NCBI GenBank assembly: GCA_937969485.1
Contig: CALBVQ010000014.1
Span: forward strand, 1-5,469
Origin: an uncultured Saprospiraceae bacterium
Lineage (GTDB): Bacteria; Bacteroidota; Bacteroidia; Chitinophagales; Saprospiraceae
Reading direction: 5' to 3'
DNA length: 5,469 nucleotides
The stretch's first letter is position 1, and the number at the start of each line of letters is the position of its first letter. The notes under the pieces were generated by a model, which did not search any database, was not told the origin of the DNA, and saw only the letters and a program-made list of their open reading frames with translations. This document shows positions 1-5,201 of the stretch, in pieces. The translations under genes were made by a program, and so were the position numbers.

Positions 1-447
1 AAGTTGATAGACAACTTTCATAAGCGCCTTACCCTGATCGGAATTCGATAATAATAGCTCCTTCTCTCTCTTCTTTTTAAGCTTTTCGAGCTTATTCGTA
101 TACAAAGTGATGTCTACTACCTTTTTCTTTATCAAGTCTCTTTCATATTCGAGGACTTCAACTTGTTTTTTAAAGTCATTGTAGCGCAAGGAAGCTTGCA
201 GGTATTCCTGCCGTTCTTTTTCTATTTGTTTTTCCTTAGATCCTAAGACCTTTGCAAAAAGGGACTTCATAGAAAGGCCTTCTATTTCTTTGACATCCTT
301 GTACTGCTCCTCAAGAATATCGTGTAGTTCATCCAGTTTTTTATAGGCATTATCAAGTTCTGCAACAGTGGCATTGAAATGATTTTGGACTTTTTCCAGT
401 CCAACCAATATTTCTAGAGTTTCTTTTATCTGTTTTTGCGTATCCAA
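1..447 (-). CDS. Coiled-coil protein of unknown function, partial (C-terminus beyond left edge)
   Basis: Read on the minus strand, the frame is open from a TGA at 463-465 to the left edge, giving 149 codons with no stop. The product is rich in Lys, Glu, Leu and Gln and has long heptad-like stretches, so a helical coiled coil is expected. No signal peptide or membrane segment is visible. The most distinctive part is residues 62-89, beginning SLFAKVLGSKEKQIEKERQE, which breaks the coiled coil and resembles a conserved motif in uncharacterised bacterial coiled-coil proteins; that resemblance is from memory and unverified. The only plausible full-length start is TTG at 447-445, because the first in-frame ATG (270-268) would discard about 59 coiled-coil residues. 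It is transcribed divergently from the LEA-like gene. Function is not recognised. The coding call is fairly secure and the start is weak. Confidence 0.72.
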   Translation of the reverse strand, partial: MDTQKQIKETLEILVGLEKVQNHFNATVAELDNAYKKLDELHDILEEQYKDVKEIEGLSMKSLFAKVLGSKEKQIEKERQEYLQASLRYNDFKKQVEVLEYERDLIKKKVVDITLYTNKLEKLKKKREKELLLSNSDQGKALMKVVYQL

Positions 448-498
448 TACTTGCTTTTCAGTTCAAAAGCGAAAAATAATGAAATATTTACATAGAAA

Positions 499-529
499 TT
501 GCAGTAAAATCGATGAATCGTTATATTTT
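499..529 (+). promoter_or_regulatory. Candidate Bacteroidota-type promoter for the LEA-like gene
   Basis: TTG at 499-501 is followed after 20 nt by TATATTTT at 522-529. This fits the Bacteroidota -33/-7 pattern (TTG, about 19-21 nt, TAnnTTTG) except for the last base. Transcription would begin at about 534-537, leaving a leader of roughly 12 nt before ATG 548. That placement also argues against the upstream in-frame ATG at 479, which would lie outside the transcript. In AT-rich DNA such matches arise by chance, so this is a candidate only. Confidence 0.35.
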
Positions 530-547
530 TCTCTCAAAATTAAAAAT

Positions 548-1669
548 ATGGGTTTCTTAGGAGAAATTAGAAAGTTATTATTCGGTGTAAAATCTGTTAC
601 AAAGTCAGGTGCTGAAAAGGTTGCAGACAAGAGTGTTGAGATAGGTAGAGAGATTCTTGAAGAAGGAGCTGATACTTATCAAAAGGGTAAGGTGATAGCA
701 GGAGATGTCATGGACAAAGCTGCGGATAAATTTGATGATGTCAAAGACACGGTAGGGGATAAACTGGCTGATTTAAAAAATCGGGCAAAAAATATTCTCG
801 ACGATGCTGGAAGCAGCGAAACAGCACAAAAAGCAGGTGATTTCACAGAGAAAGTTGGAAAAAAGGTAATGGAAGTTGGTGGTGACGCTGCAGAAAAAGC
901 TGCAGATCTGTCTGAGAAAGTAGGAGAGAAAGTGTTAAAGGCGAAGGATGCGATTATGGGAAAGGCCGAAGAAATAGGAGATAAACTTTCCGACAAATAT
1001 GATGAAACTTATGAGAAGGCAAAGGCAATGGAGGCTGAGGAGGCCTTGAATCCCAAGGGGGAGTTTGCAGACACAAAGTTAGATGCTGGCGGTTCATTAT
1101 TGGAGGGAAGCGATGATTTCTTTGCGAAAGCAGAGCGCTTTGCTGAAGGAGAATACCACGATAAAGATAAGGTGATAATCGGCGATGCTGAGATTACTAA
1201 GCCCGAAGGGAACCAAGGAAAAGAAATGGCTAAGCTTGCTGGATTTGAGGATGCAGATGGAGATGGTAATGATCTTGTTGATGATGCAATTATTGTAGAA
1301 GATGATCAGCTCGCCTTGCCAGCAGATGATGCAGATGTTACTGAAGTGGTTAGCGATCAATTAGAATCCGCAGAAGAGAAGGCTGCCGACATGGCAAGTA
1401 TCGCTTCAGAAAAAGCAGCAGATGCAGTTGATTCTGTTAAAGAAGCAACGGGAGGTATCATGGATTCTGTAAAAGAGAAAGCAGGAAATGTGGTAGATGC
1501 AGCAGCTGAAAAGGCATCTTCAGTAATTGATTCTGCAAAAGATGCTGTTTCAAATGCGAAGGATTCAGCGGCAGATATGGCTAAGCAGGCTTCAGCGAAG
1601 ATCGATGAAGTTACGGGTGATAAGCTCGATGATATGGAAGATATGATGGATAAAATGGCTGATGAATAG
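548..1669 (+). CDS. LEA/YtxH-like Ala-Lys-Asp-Glu repeat protein
   Basis: The 373-residue product has no Cys and no Trp and very high Ala, Lys, Asp and Glu content. The N-terminus (MGFLGEIRKLLFG) is a short amphipathic helix. Residues 20-162 carry imperfect repeats of the form EKxxDxxxKVGEK and DKxxDxxxKAK, like group-3 LEA or YtxH-type proteins. Residues 165-270 are a different, acidic linker with a DDFFAKAERFAEGEY stretch and a Ca-loop-like D-x-D-x-D segment at 235-246. Residues 271-360 form a second repeat block (EKAAD, DSVKEKAG, DSAKDAV), ending in a Met/Asp-rich tail. Such proteins are usually soluble, disordered or helical on demand, and associated with desiccation or osmotic stress; here that role is inference from composition. 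I chose ATG 548 over the in-frame ATG at 479 because the 23 extra residues (MKYLHRNCSK...) are unlike the rest and the likely promoter lies between the two. No Shine-Dalgarno is present. A strong terminator follows, so the gene is probably monocistronic. Confidence 0.85.
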   Translation: MGFLGEIRKLLFGVKSVTKSGAEKVADKSVEIGREILEEGADTYQKGKVIAGDVMDKAADKFDDVKDTVGDKLADLKNRAKNILDDAGSSETAQKAGDFTEKVGKKVMEVGGDAAEKAADLSEKVGEKVLKAKDAIMGKAEEIGDKLSDKYDETYEKAKAMEAEEALNPKGEFADTKLDAGGSLLEGSDDFFAKAERFAEGEYHDKDKVIIGDAEITKPEGNQGKEMAKLAGFEDADGDGNDLVDDAIIVEDDQLALPADDADVTEVVSDQLESAEEKAADMASIASEKAADAVDSVKEATGGIMDSVKEKAGNVVDAAAEKASSVIDSAKDAVSNAKDSAADMAKQASAKIDEVTGDKLDDMEDMMDKMADE

Positions 1670-1694
1670 CTAAGTTTTATTCCATAAAAACATG

Positions 1695-1728
1695 ATGGAT
1701 TGTTCCTTTTTGGGGCAATCCATTTTTT
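1695..1728 (+). terminator. Intrinsic terminator of the LEA-like gene
   Basis: The arm ATGGATTGTTCC (1695-1706) pairs with GGGGCAATCCAT (1712-1723) over 12 bp, including two G-U pairs, around a TTTTT loop (1707-1711). A T run follows at 1724-1728. It lies 25 bp after the stop codon at 1669. Stem length, short loop and U-tract make this a convincing Rho-independent terminator separating the gene from the mrp operon. An A-rich stretch at 1685-1690 precedes the stem, so weak activity on the opposite strand is possible. Confidence 0.85.
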
Positions 1729-1825
1729 ATATGATAAGGCTTTGGGAACGCAAAGTGTTTTTTTTCTTTTGACGGAAGTCAATTTATTTATAACTAGAAT
1801 ATTTTTTCTAAACTTTTCTGTGGCT

Positions 1826-1854
1826 AACGCTATTAACCTATTATAGTTAGCGTT
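1826..1854. repeat. Inverted repeat AACGCTA / TAGCGTT
   Basis: AACGCTA (1826-1832) is perfectly repeated in inverse at TAGCGTT (1848-1854), with 15 nt between, about 64 bp before the mrp start. It could be a dyadic operator (arm centres 22 bp apart, about two helical turns) or a weak hairpin in a 5' leader. There is no T run after it, so it is not a terminator. Function is unknown. Confidence 0.45.
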
Positions 1855-1885
1855 GAATATAAAATTTCTTAGAGAGAATTATAAA

Positions 1886-1906
1886 TTTTGGGCTTTAAGC
1901 CCAAAA
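1886..1906. promoter_or_regulatory. Near-perfect palindrome just before the mrp start codon
   Basis: TTTTGGGCTTTAAGCCCAAAA reads as a 9-bp stem (1886-1894 with 1898-1906) around a 3-nt loop TTA. It ends 11 nt before ATG 1918. As RNA, the GGGC core would make a stable hairpin beside the ribosome-binding region; as DNA, it could be an operator. It lacks a clear T run on the plus strand. On the minus strand the stem is followed by TTTATAATT, so a weak leftward terminator is possible, though no leftward gene enters from the right. The structure is seen directly; the role is inference. Confidence 0.55.
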
Positions 1907-1917
1907 ATCAATACAAA

Positions 1918-3012
1918 ATGGTGGATACAAATAAGGTGGTAGAGGCATTGCGAACGATCATAGATCCTGGAACAGGACTTGATATAATTGCAGCTAAGTT
2001 AGTAAGTGAACTTAAGGTAGATGGAACAAAAGTTAGTTTTGCATTAAATAATAGCAAGCTTGACGATAAGCTTAAATCTCAAATGAATTTCCTCTGTATT
2101 TCGTCTATTCAGCAGGTGTATCCCGATGTCGACGTGCATGTTCATATGCACAGTGACGCACAGGAGCTGAAGGATATTGCGTTGCCGCAGGTGAAAAATA
2201 TCATAGCGGTTGCTTCTGGTAAAGGGGGTGTAGGAAAATCTACAATGTCTGTAAATCTTGCTTATGGATTGAAGGAAAGAGGTTATGCCGTGGGTATATT
2301 GGATGCGGATTTATACGGACCGTCTCTGCCTACAATGCTTGGTTTACAGGGCTCAAGGCCCAAAGTCGAGAATATTTATGGCAAGAGTAAGATTAGGCCA
2401 ATTACACACGAAGGTGTACATGTTATTTCTCTTGGTTTCATAATTGAACCAGAACAGGCAGTTGTTTTACGGGGCCCGCGACTAGGGGGAATCATCAAGC
2501 AGTTCATAAATGATTGTTTATGGCCGGAGCTTGATTTCTTAATTATTGATTTACCTCCAGGCACAGGCGACATACAGTTGACCATGGTGCAGACAGTTCC
2601 AGTTTCAGGTGCTGTGATGGTTACAACACCACAGGAAGTTGCAGTTGTGGATGCAGTTAAAGCAATGAACATGTTTCGATTACCCAATGTAAATGTACCT
2701 ATCCTCGGTGTGATCGAAAATATGAGCTGGTTTACTCCCGCAGAATTGCCAGATAATAAGTATTATCTATTTGGAGAAGGAGGGGGAGCGCGCTTGGCGA
2801 AAGAATCCGCAACTTCGTTGCTAGGGCAAATGCCGCTTATAAAAGGGATCAGAGAAGGTGGAGATAGTGGTCATCCAGCGGTTTTGGGGGGAGATGAGGC
2901 AAGAGACTTGGCGCAACAACATTTCAAGAAAATTATAGATAAATTCCTTCAGCAGCTAGTAATTCGAAACGAAACTCGAAAAGCAACTGAAACAGTAAAA
3001 ATAAATACGTAA
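1918..3012 (+). CDS. mrp: Mrp/ApbC-family P-loop ATPase (Fe-S cluster carrier)
   Basis: This is a 364-residue cytosolic ATPase of the Mrp/NBP35 family, which binds Fe-S clusters and passes them to apoproteins. Residues 1-80 form a MIP18 (DUF59)-like domain, with DPGTGLDI at 16-23. The deviant Walker A motif GKGGVGKST spans 101-109 with signature Lys102. The switch segment LDADLYGPS is at 128-136, Walker B plus DLPPGTGD at 211-218, and the family motif IENM at 266-269. The usual C-terminal CPxC after this motif is absent and replaced by TPAELPDNKYY (273-283). The only cysteines are Cys60 and Cys200. I chose ATG 1918 over TTG 1888 because the TTG lies inside the palindrome and family members begin close to this point. 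It leads the operon, with the Nfu-type gene 9 nt downstream. Family assignment is very secure; cluster binding by this variant is not. Confidence 0.95.
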   Translation: MVDTNKVVEALRTIIDPGTGLDIIAAKLVSELKVDGTKVSFALNNSKLDDKLKSQMNFLCISSIQQVYPDVDVHVHMHSDAQELKDIALPQVKNIIAVASGKGGVGKSTMSVNLAYGLKERGYAVGILDADLYGPSLPTMLGLQGSRPKVENIYGKSKIRPITHEGVHVISLGFIIEPEQAVVLRGPRLGGIIKQFINDCLWPELDFLIIDLPPGTGDIQLTMVQTVPVSGAVMVTTPQEVAVVDAVKAMNMFRLPNVNVPILGVIENMSWFTPAELPDNKYYLFGEGGGARLAKESATSLLGQMPLIKGIREGGDSGHPAVLGGDEARDLAQQHFKKIIDKFLQQLVIRNETRKATETVKINT

Positions 3013-3021
3013 TTTTGTGCC

Positions 3022-3270
3022 ATGATTCAGACAGATAAGGATAAAATACTGGAGGTCATTGACAGAGCACTAGATAGCGTACGTCCGCATTTAAAGGTGG
3101 ACGGAGGGAATGTAGAAGTTGTTGATATTACAGATGATAATCTAGTGAAAGTTAAGTGGTTAGGGAATTGTCGGTCATGTAATATGTCGCATTTTACAAT
3201 GAAGGCGGGAATCGAACAAACTATCAGAACAGTTATGCCTGAGATAACAGGCGTTGAAGCGGTAAATTAA
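3022..3270 (+). CDS. NifU C-terminal-domain (Nfu-type) Fe-S protein
   Basis: The 82-residue protein consists of just one NifU-C/Nfu domain. Family hallmarks are the VRPHLKVDGGNVEVV stretch (20-34) and the cluster-binding CxxC (Cys50, Cys53) in WLGNCRSCNMSHFTMKAGIE (46-65). In this family a dimer usually holds a [4Fe-4S] cluster between the two CxxC motifs and delivers it to client enzymes. It lacks the N-terminal A-type domain of E. coli NfuA (about 190 residues) and the IscU-like part of NifU, which is common for stand-alone Nfu proteins. It starts 9 nt after the mrp stop without a Shine-Dalgarno, and its stop overlaps the pyrF start by one base (TAATG), so translational coupling is likely. 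Adjacency to mrp supports a shared Fe-S transfer role. Confidence 0.95.
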   Translation: MIQTDKDKILEVIDRALDSVRPHLKVDGGNVEVVDITDDNLVKVKWLGNCRSCNMSHFTMKAGIEQTIRTVMPEITGVEAVN

Positions 3271-4169
3271 TGAGTAGAAGTAAATTATTTAAGAATATTC
3301 TGCAGAAGAATTCATTTCTCTGCGTAGGACTAGATACAGATAAGACCAAAATTCCGGCATTCTTGCTAGAATATGAAGATCCCATTTTTGAATTCAATAA
3401 GAGAATAATTGATGCGACTAAAGATCTTTGCGTTGCATACAAACCTAATATAGCGTTTTACGAAGCGGAGGGATTAGAAGGGTACAAGTCTTTACAAAAA
3501 ACGATTGATTATATTCCTGATGATATTTTAGTGATAGCAGACGCAAAGCGTGGTGATATCGGTAATACTAGTGAGCGATATGCCAAGGCATTTTTTGAAA
3601 AATTGAATTGCGGTGCGATTACGGTTGCACCATATATGGGAGTGGACAGTGTCACGCCATTTTACAATTATCCCAATAAGTGGATAATCCTTTTGGGGTT
3701 AACAAGTAATGTCGGAAGTAGTGACTTTCAGATGATCCAGGATAAGAACAATCAAGAATTGTACAAAACAGTCTTGCAGAAGGCTAGTTTATGGGGGACG
3801 CCGGACGATACGATGTTTGTAGTAGGTGCCACTCATCCAGAGAAGTTCCGAGAGATACGAGAGATGTTACCAAAGCACTTTTTTTTAGTACCAGGAGTAG
3901 GAGCACAAGGAGGCAGTTTAGCTGAGATTTCGAAGTACGGGATGAATGAAGAAATAGGCCTATTGGTTAATGTTTCGAGGGCAATTTTATATGCTGGAAC
4001 TGATGAAGAATTCGATATTGAAGCTCGAGTGAAGGCAATGTCTATTCAGAAAGAGATGGAAGATCTACTTTATGCGTCGATGATGGGGAGCATGGATGAT
4101 TTAGGTGATTTTAATATGGAGGAATTGGATTTAGATGGTGATGTCAACTTTGACATAGAGCTAGATTAA
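3270..4169 (+). CDS. pyrF: Orotidine-5'-phosphate decarboxylase (type 2) with acidic C-terminal tail
   Basis: It converts OMP to UMP and CO2, the last step of de novo pyrimidine synthesis, in a cofactor-free TIM barrel. Visible family residues are Asp22 in VGLDTD, Lys58 in AYKPN, and the catalytic DxKxxD of DAKRGDI (Asp91, Lys93, Asp96). The phosphate-site loop VPGVGAQGG spans 207-215 and Arg237 lies in NVSRAILYAG. The order and spacing fit the longer type-2 subfamily of about 270 residues. This protein has 299 residues: the core appears to end at about 267 (EMEDLL), followed by a 32-residue tail with 11 Asp/Glu and no Lys, Arg or His. Translation starts at ATG 3270, overlapping the Nfu-type stop by one base, so it should be expressed with the Fe-S genes. 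The enzyme itself needs no Fe-S cluster. No clear terminator follows. Confidence 0.96.
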   Translation: MSRSKLFKNILQKNSFLCVGLDTDKTKIPAFLLEYEDPIFEFNKRIIDATKDLCVAYKPNIAFYEAEGLEGYKSLQKTIDYIPDDILVIADAKRGDIGNTSERYAKAFFEKLNCGAITVAPYMGVDSVTPFYNYPNKWIILLGLTSNVGSSDFQMIQDKNNQELYKTVLQKASLWGTPDDTMFVVGATHPEKFREIREMLPKHFFLVPGVGAQGGSLAEISKYGMNEEIGLLVNVSRAILYAGTDEEFDIEARVKAMSIQKEMEDLLYASMMGSMDDLGDFNMEELDLDGDVNFDIELD

Positions 4170-4250
4170 AGGAGAAATTTCAGTGGAAAGATATCTTCTT
4201 TTCAACACTGATAACATTACCTTGCTTGTTAGTCACCGCTGAGCTAGATT
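4158..4250. repeat. 10-bp direct repeat GAGCTAGATT flanking the start of the spacer
   Basis: GAGCTAGATT occurs at 4158-4167 (last codons of pyrF) and again at 4241-4250, 83 bp apart. The intervening piece carries the AAAGGAG-GTG small ORF. It may be chance, a small tandem duplication that has diverged, or the scar of an insertion. No inverted terminal repeats are visible inside it. Confidence 0.3.
4183..4242 (+). other. Doubtful 19-codon small ORF (GTG start) with Shine-Dalgarno-like sequence
   Basis: AAAGGAG (4168-4174) lies 8 nt before GTG 4183, which opens a 19-residue frame, MERYLLFNTDNITLLVSHR, ending at TGA 4240-4242. The same frame then stays open to TGA 4318-4320. It could encode a tiny peptide, be the decayed start of a longer gene broken by the TGA, or be chance. 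None of the secure genes here uses a Shine-Dalgarno, which lowers the weight of this one. I do not recognise the peptide. Confidence 0.2.
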
Positions 4251-4329
4251 GCATGTGAATGAGGTATTGTTGCTAAGTATGAAAGCTAAATTTAGAGTTT
4301 TGCGAGCAATTGGATTCTGAGGAGAATTT

Positions 4330-4345
4330 TATCATCTGAATGATA
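4330..4345. repeat. Dyad TATCAT-CTGA-ATGATA upstream of the desaturase-family gene
   Basis: A perfect 6-bp inverted repeat with a 4-nt centre ends 34 nt before ATG 4380. A second, weaker pair, TACAG (4344-4348) and CTGTA (4365-4369), overlaps its edge. These could form an operator or small leader hairpins. The stem is AT-rich and has no T run, so a terminator is unlikely. Confidence 0.3.
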
Positions 4346-4379
4346 CAGTGAATTCGTATATTGGCTGTAAATTCTTAGT

Positions 4380-5201
4380 ATGGAAGCTATAATCAACTAT
4401 TTCGAAACGATTCCCTCACTACATAGAACATTAATCCTTGTAGGGGGAATAAGTATTTTTTGGATTTTAGAAGGTTTCTTTCCCATCGTGCGGTTCAATT
4501 ACAAGAAATGGAAGCATTCCGCTCCTAATTTCTTCTTTACTTTTACAACAATTGTCGTAAACCTGGTATTTGCTTTTGCAATTGTTTGGTTAAGTGATCA
4601 AACGCAAGTTTGGGAATGGGGAGTATTTCATTGGCTAGGCGGAGTACATATTATTGTCAAGCTAATTATCGGTGTAATGCTGATGGATCTAGTGGGTGCA
4701 TGGCTGATTCATTGGACCGAGCACAAGATTCTATTTTTATGGAGATTTCATGTAGTACATCATACGGATGAGCATGTTGACACAACAACTGCTCTCAGAC
4801 ATCATCCGGGGGAGAGTGTTTTTAGAGCAATTTTTACCTGCTTAGCAATACTTATAGTAGGAGCACCAATCTGGCTAGTCATGCTATATCAAAGCGTTTC
4901 TGCTGTTTTTTCTCAGTTCAATCATTCGAACTTAAAGTTACCTTCCAAATTAGATAAGTTCATTAGCTACGTGTTCGTTACTCCTGGTATGCATAGGGTG
5001 CATCATCATGAAACAGCTCCGTACACTGATAGTAATTATGGGAATATCTTTAGTATTTGGGACCGTATGACAGGTAATTATTCATGGCTTGCATACGAAA
5101 AAGTCAAGTTTGGCCTTGATACCTACACTGCTAAAACTCAAGATTTAGGTGATTTACTAAAAGCACCATTGCATCTCTATTCAGATCGAGTAAAGAAATA
5201 G
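4380..5201 (+). CDS. Fatty acid hydroxylase / sterol desaturase family membrane di-iron enzyme
   Basis: The 273-residue protein has the histidine clusters of the fatty acid hydroxylase superfamily: HWTEH (His111, His115), HVVHH (124-128), and HRVHHH (205-210). Further histidines lie at 132, 141-142 and 182, the last in FNHSN. In this family these histidines bind two irons on the cytosolic side and activate O2 to hydroxylate or desaturate a lipid or carotenoid. Hydrophobic segments at about 17-36, 50-71, 88-110 and 148-172 give a multi-pass inner-membrane protein. Length is normal and all three motifs are intact, so it is probably active. The substrate cannot be read from sequence; bacterial members act on sphingolipids, carotenoids, ether lipids or sterol-like compounds. 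The start is ATG 4380, without a Shine-Dalgarno. It stands 210 bp after pyrF, so is probably a separate unit, although I found no convincing promoter. Confidence 0.92.
   Translation: MEAIINYFETIPSLHRTLILVGGISIFWILEGFFPIVRFNYKKWKHSAPNFFFTFTTIVVNLVFAFAIVWLSDQTQVWEWGVFHWLGGVHIIVKLIIGVMLMDLVGAWLIHWTEHKILFLWRFHVVHHTDEHVDTTTALRHHPGESVFRAIFTCLAILIVGAPIWLVMLYQSVSAVFSQFNHSNLKLPSKLDKFISYVFVTPGMHRVHHHETAPYTDSNYGNIFSIWDRMTGNYSWLAYEKVKFGLDTYTAKTQDLGDLLKAPLHLYSDRVKK

Larger units (their letters stand above)
1729..1917. other. Non-coding leader region upstream of the mrp operon
   Basis: This 189-bp AT-rich stretch has no convincing ORF. It contains a small dyad TTGAC-GGAA-GTCAA (1769-1782), a 7-bp inverted repeat (1826-1854) and a strong palindrome (1886-1906), the last two listed separately. 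I found no good TTG-N19-21-TAnnTTTG promoter. TATTTTTT at 1800-1807 could be a -7 element but has no TTG at the right distance. The operon promoter must nevertheless lie here, since a strong terminator stands just upstream. Confidence 0.5.

Noticed and set aside
479..547. Upstream ATG at 479 extending the LEA-like protein by 23 residues
   Set aside because: The extension (MKYLHRNCSK...) contains the only Cys, does not match the repeat composition, and the likely promoter lies downstream of it. MGFLGEIRKLLFG at 548 is a natural start.
679..1782. Minus-strand ORFs opposite the LEA-like gene (679-996, 1097-1360, 1357-1782)
   Set aside because: They are antisense products of Ala/Lys/Asp/Glu codon repeats, rich in Ser/Phe/Ala without domain signs, and one runs through the terminator.
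1769..1794. Sigma70-like promoter TTGACG / TATAAC before mrp
   Set aside because: The spacer is only 14 bp and the TTGAC belongs to a small dyad; it also fails the TAnnTTTG pattern expected here.
1888..1917. TTG at 1888 as the start of mrp
   Set aside because: It lies inside a palindrome and adds ten residues (MGFKPKNQYK) that are just the palindrome translated; ATG 1918 fits the family's N-terminus.
2376..2687. Minus-strand ORF inside mrp
   Set aside because: It is fully antisense to conserved ATPase motifs and has no recognisable features.
3233..3442. Minus-strand ORF across the nfu-pyrF junction
   Set aside because: It is antisense to two conserved genes with secure family motifs and has no independent support.
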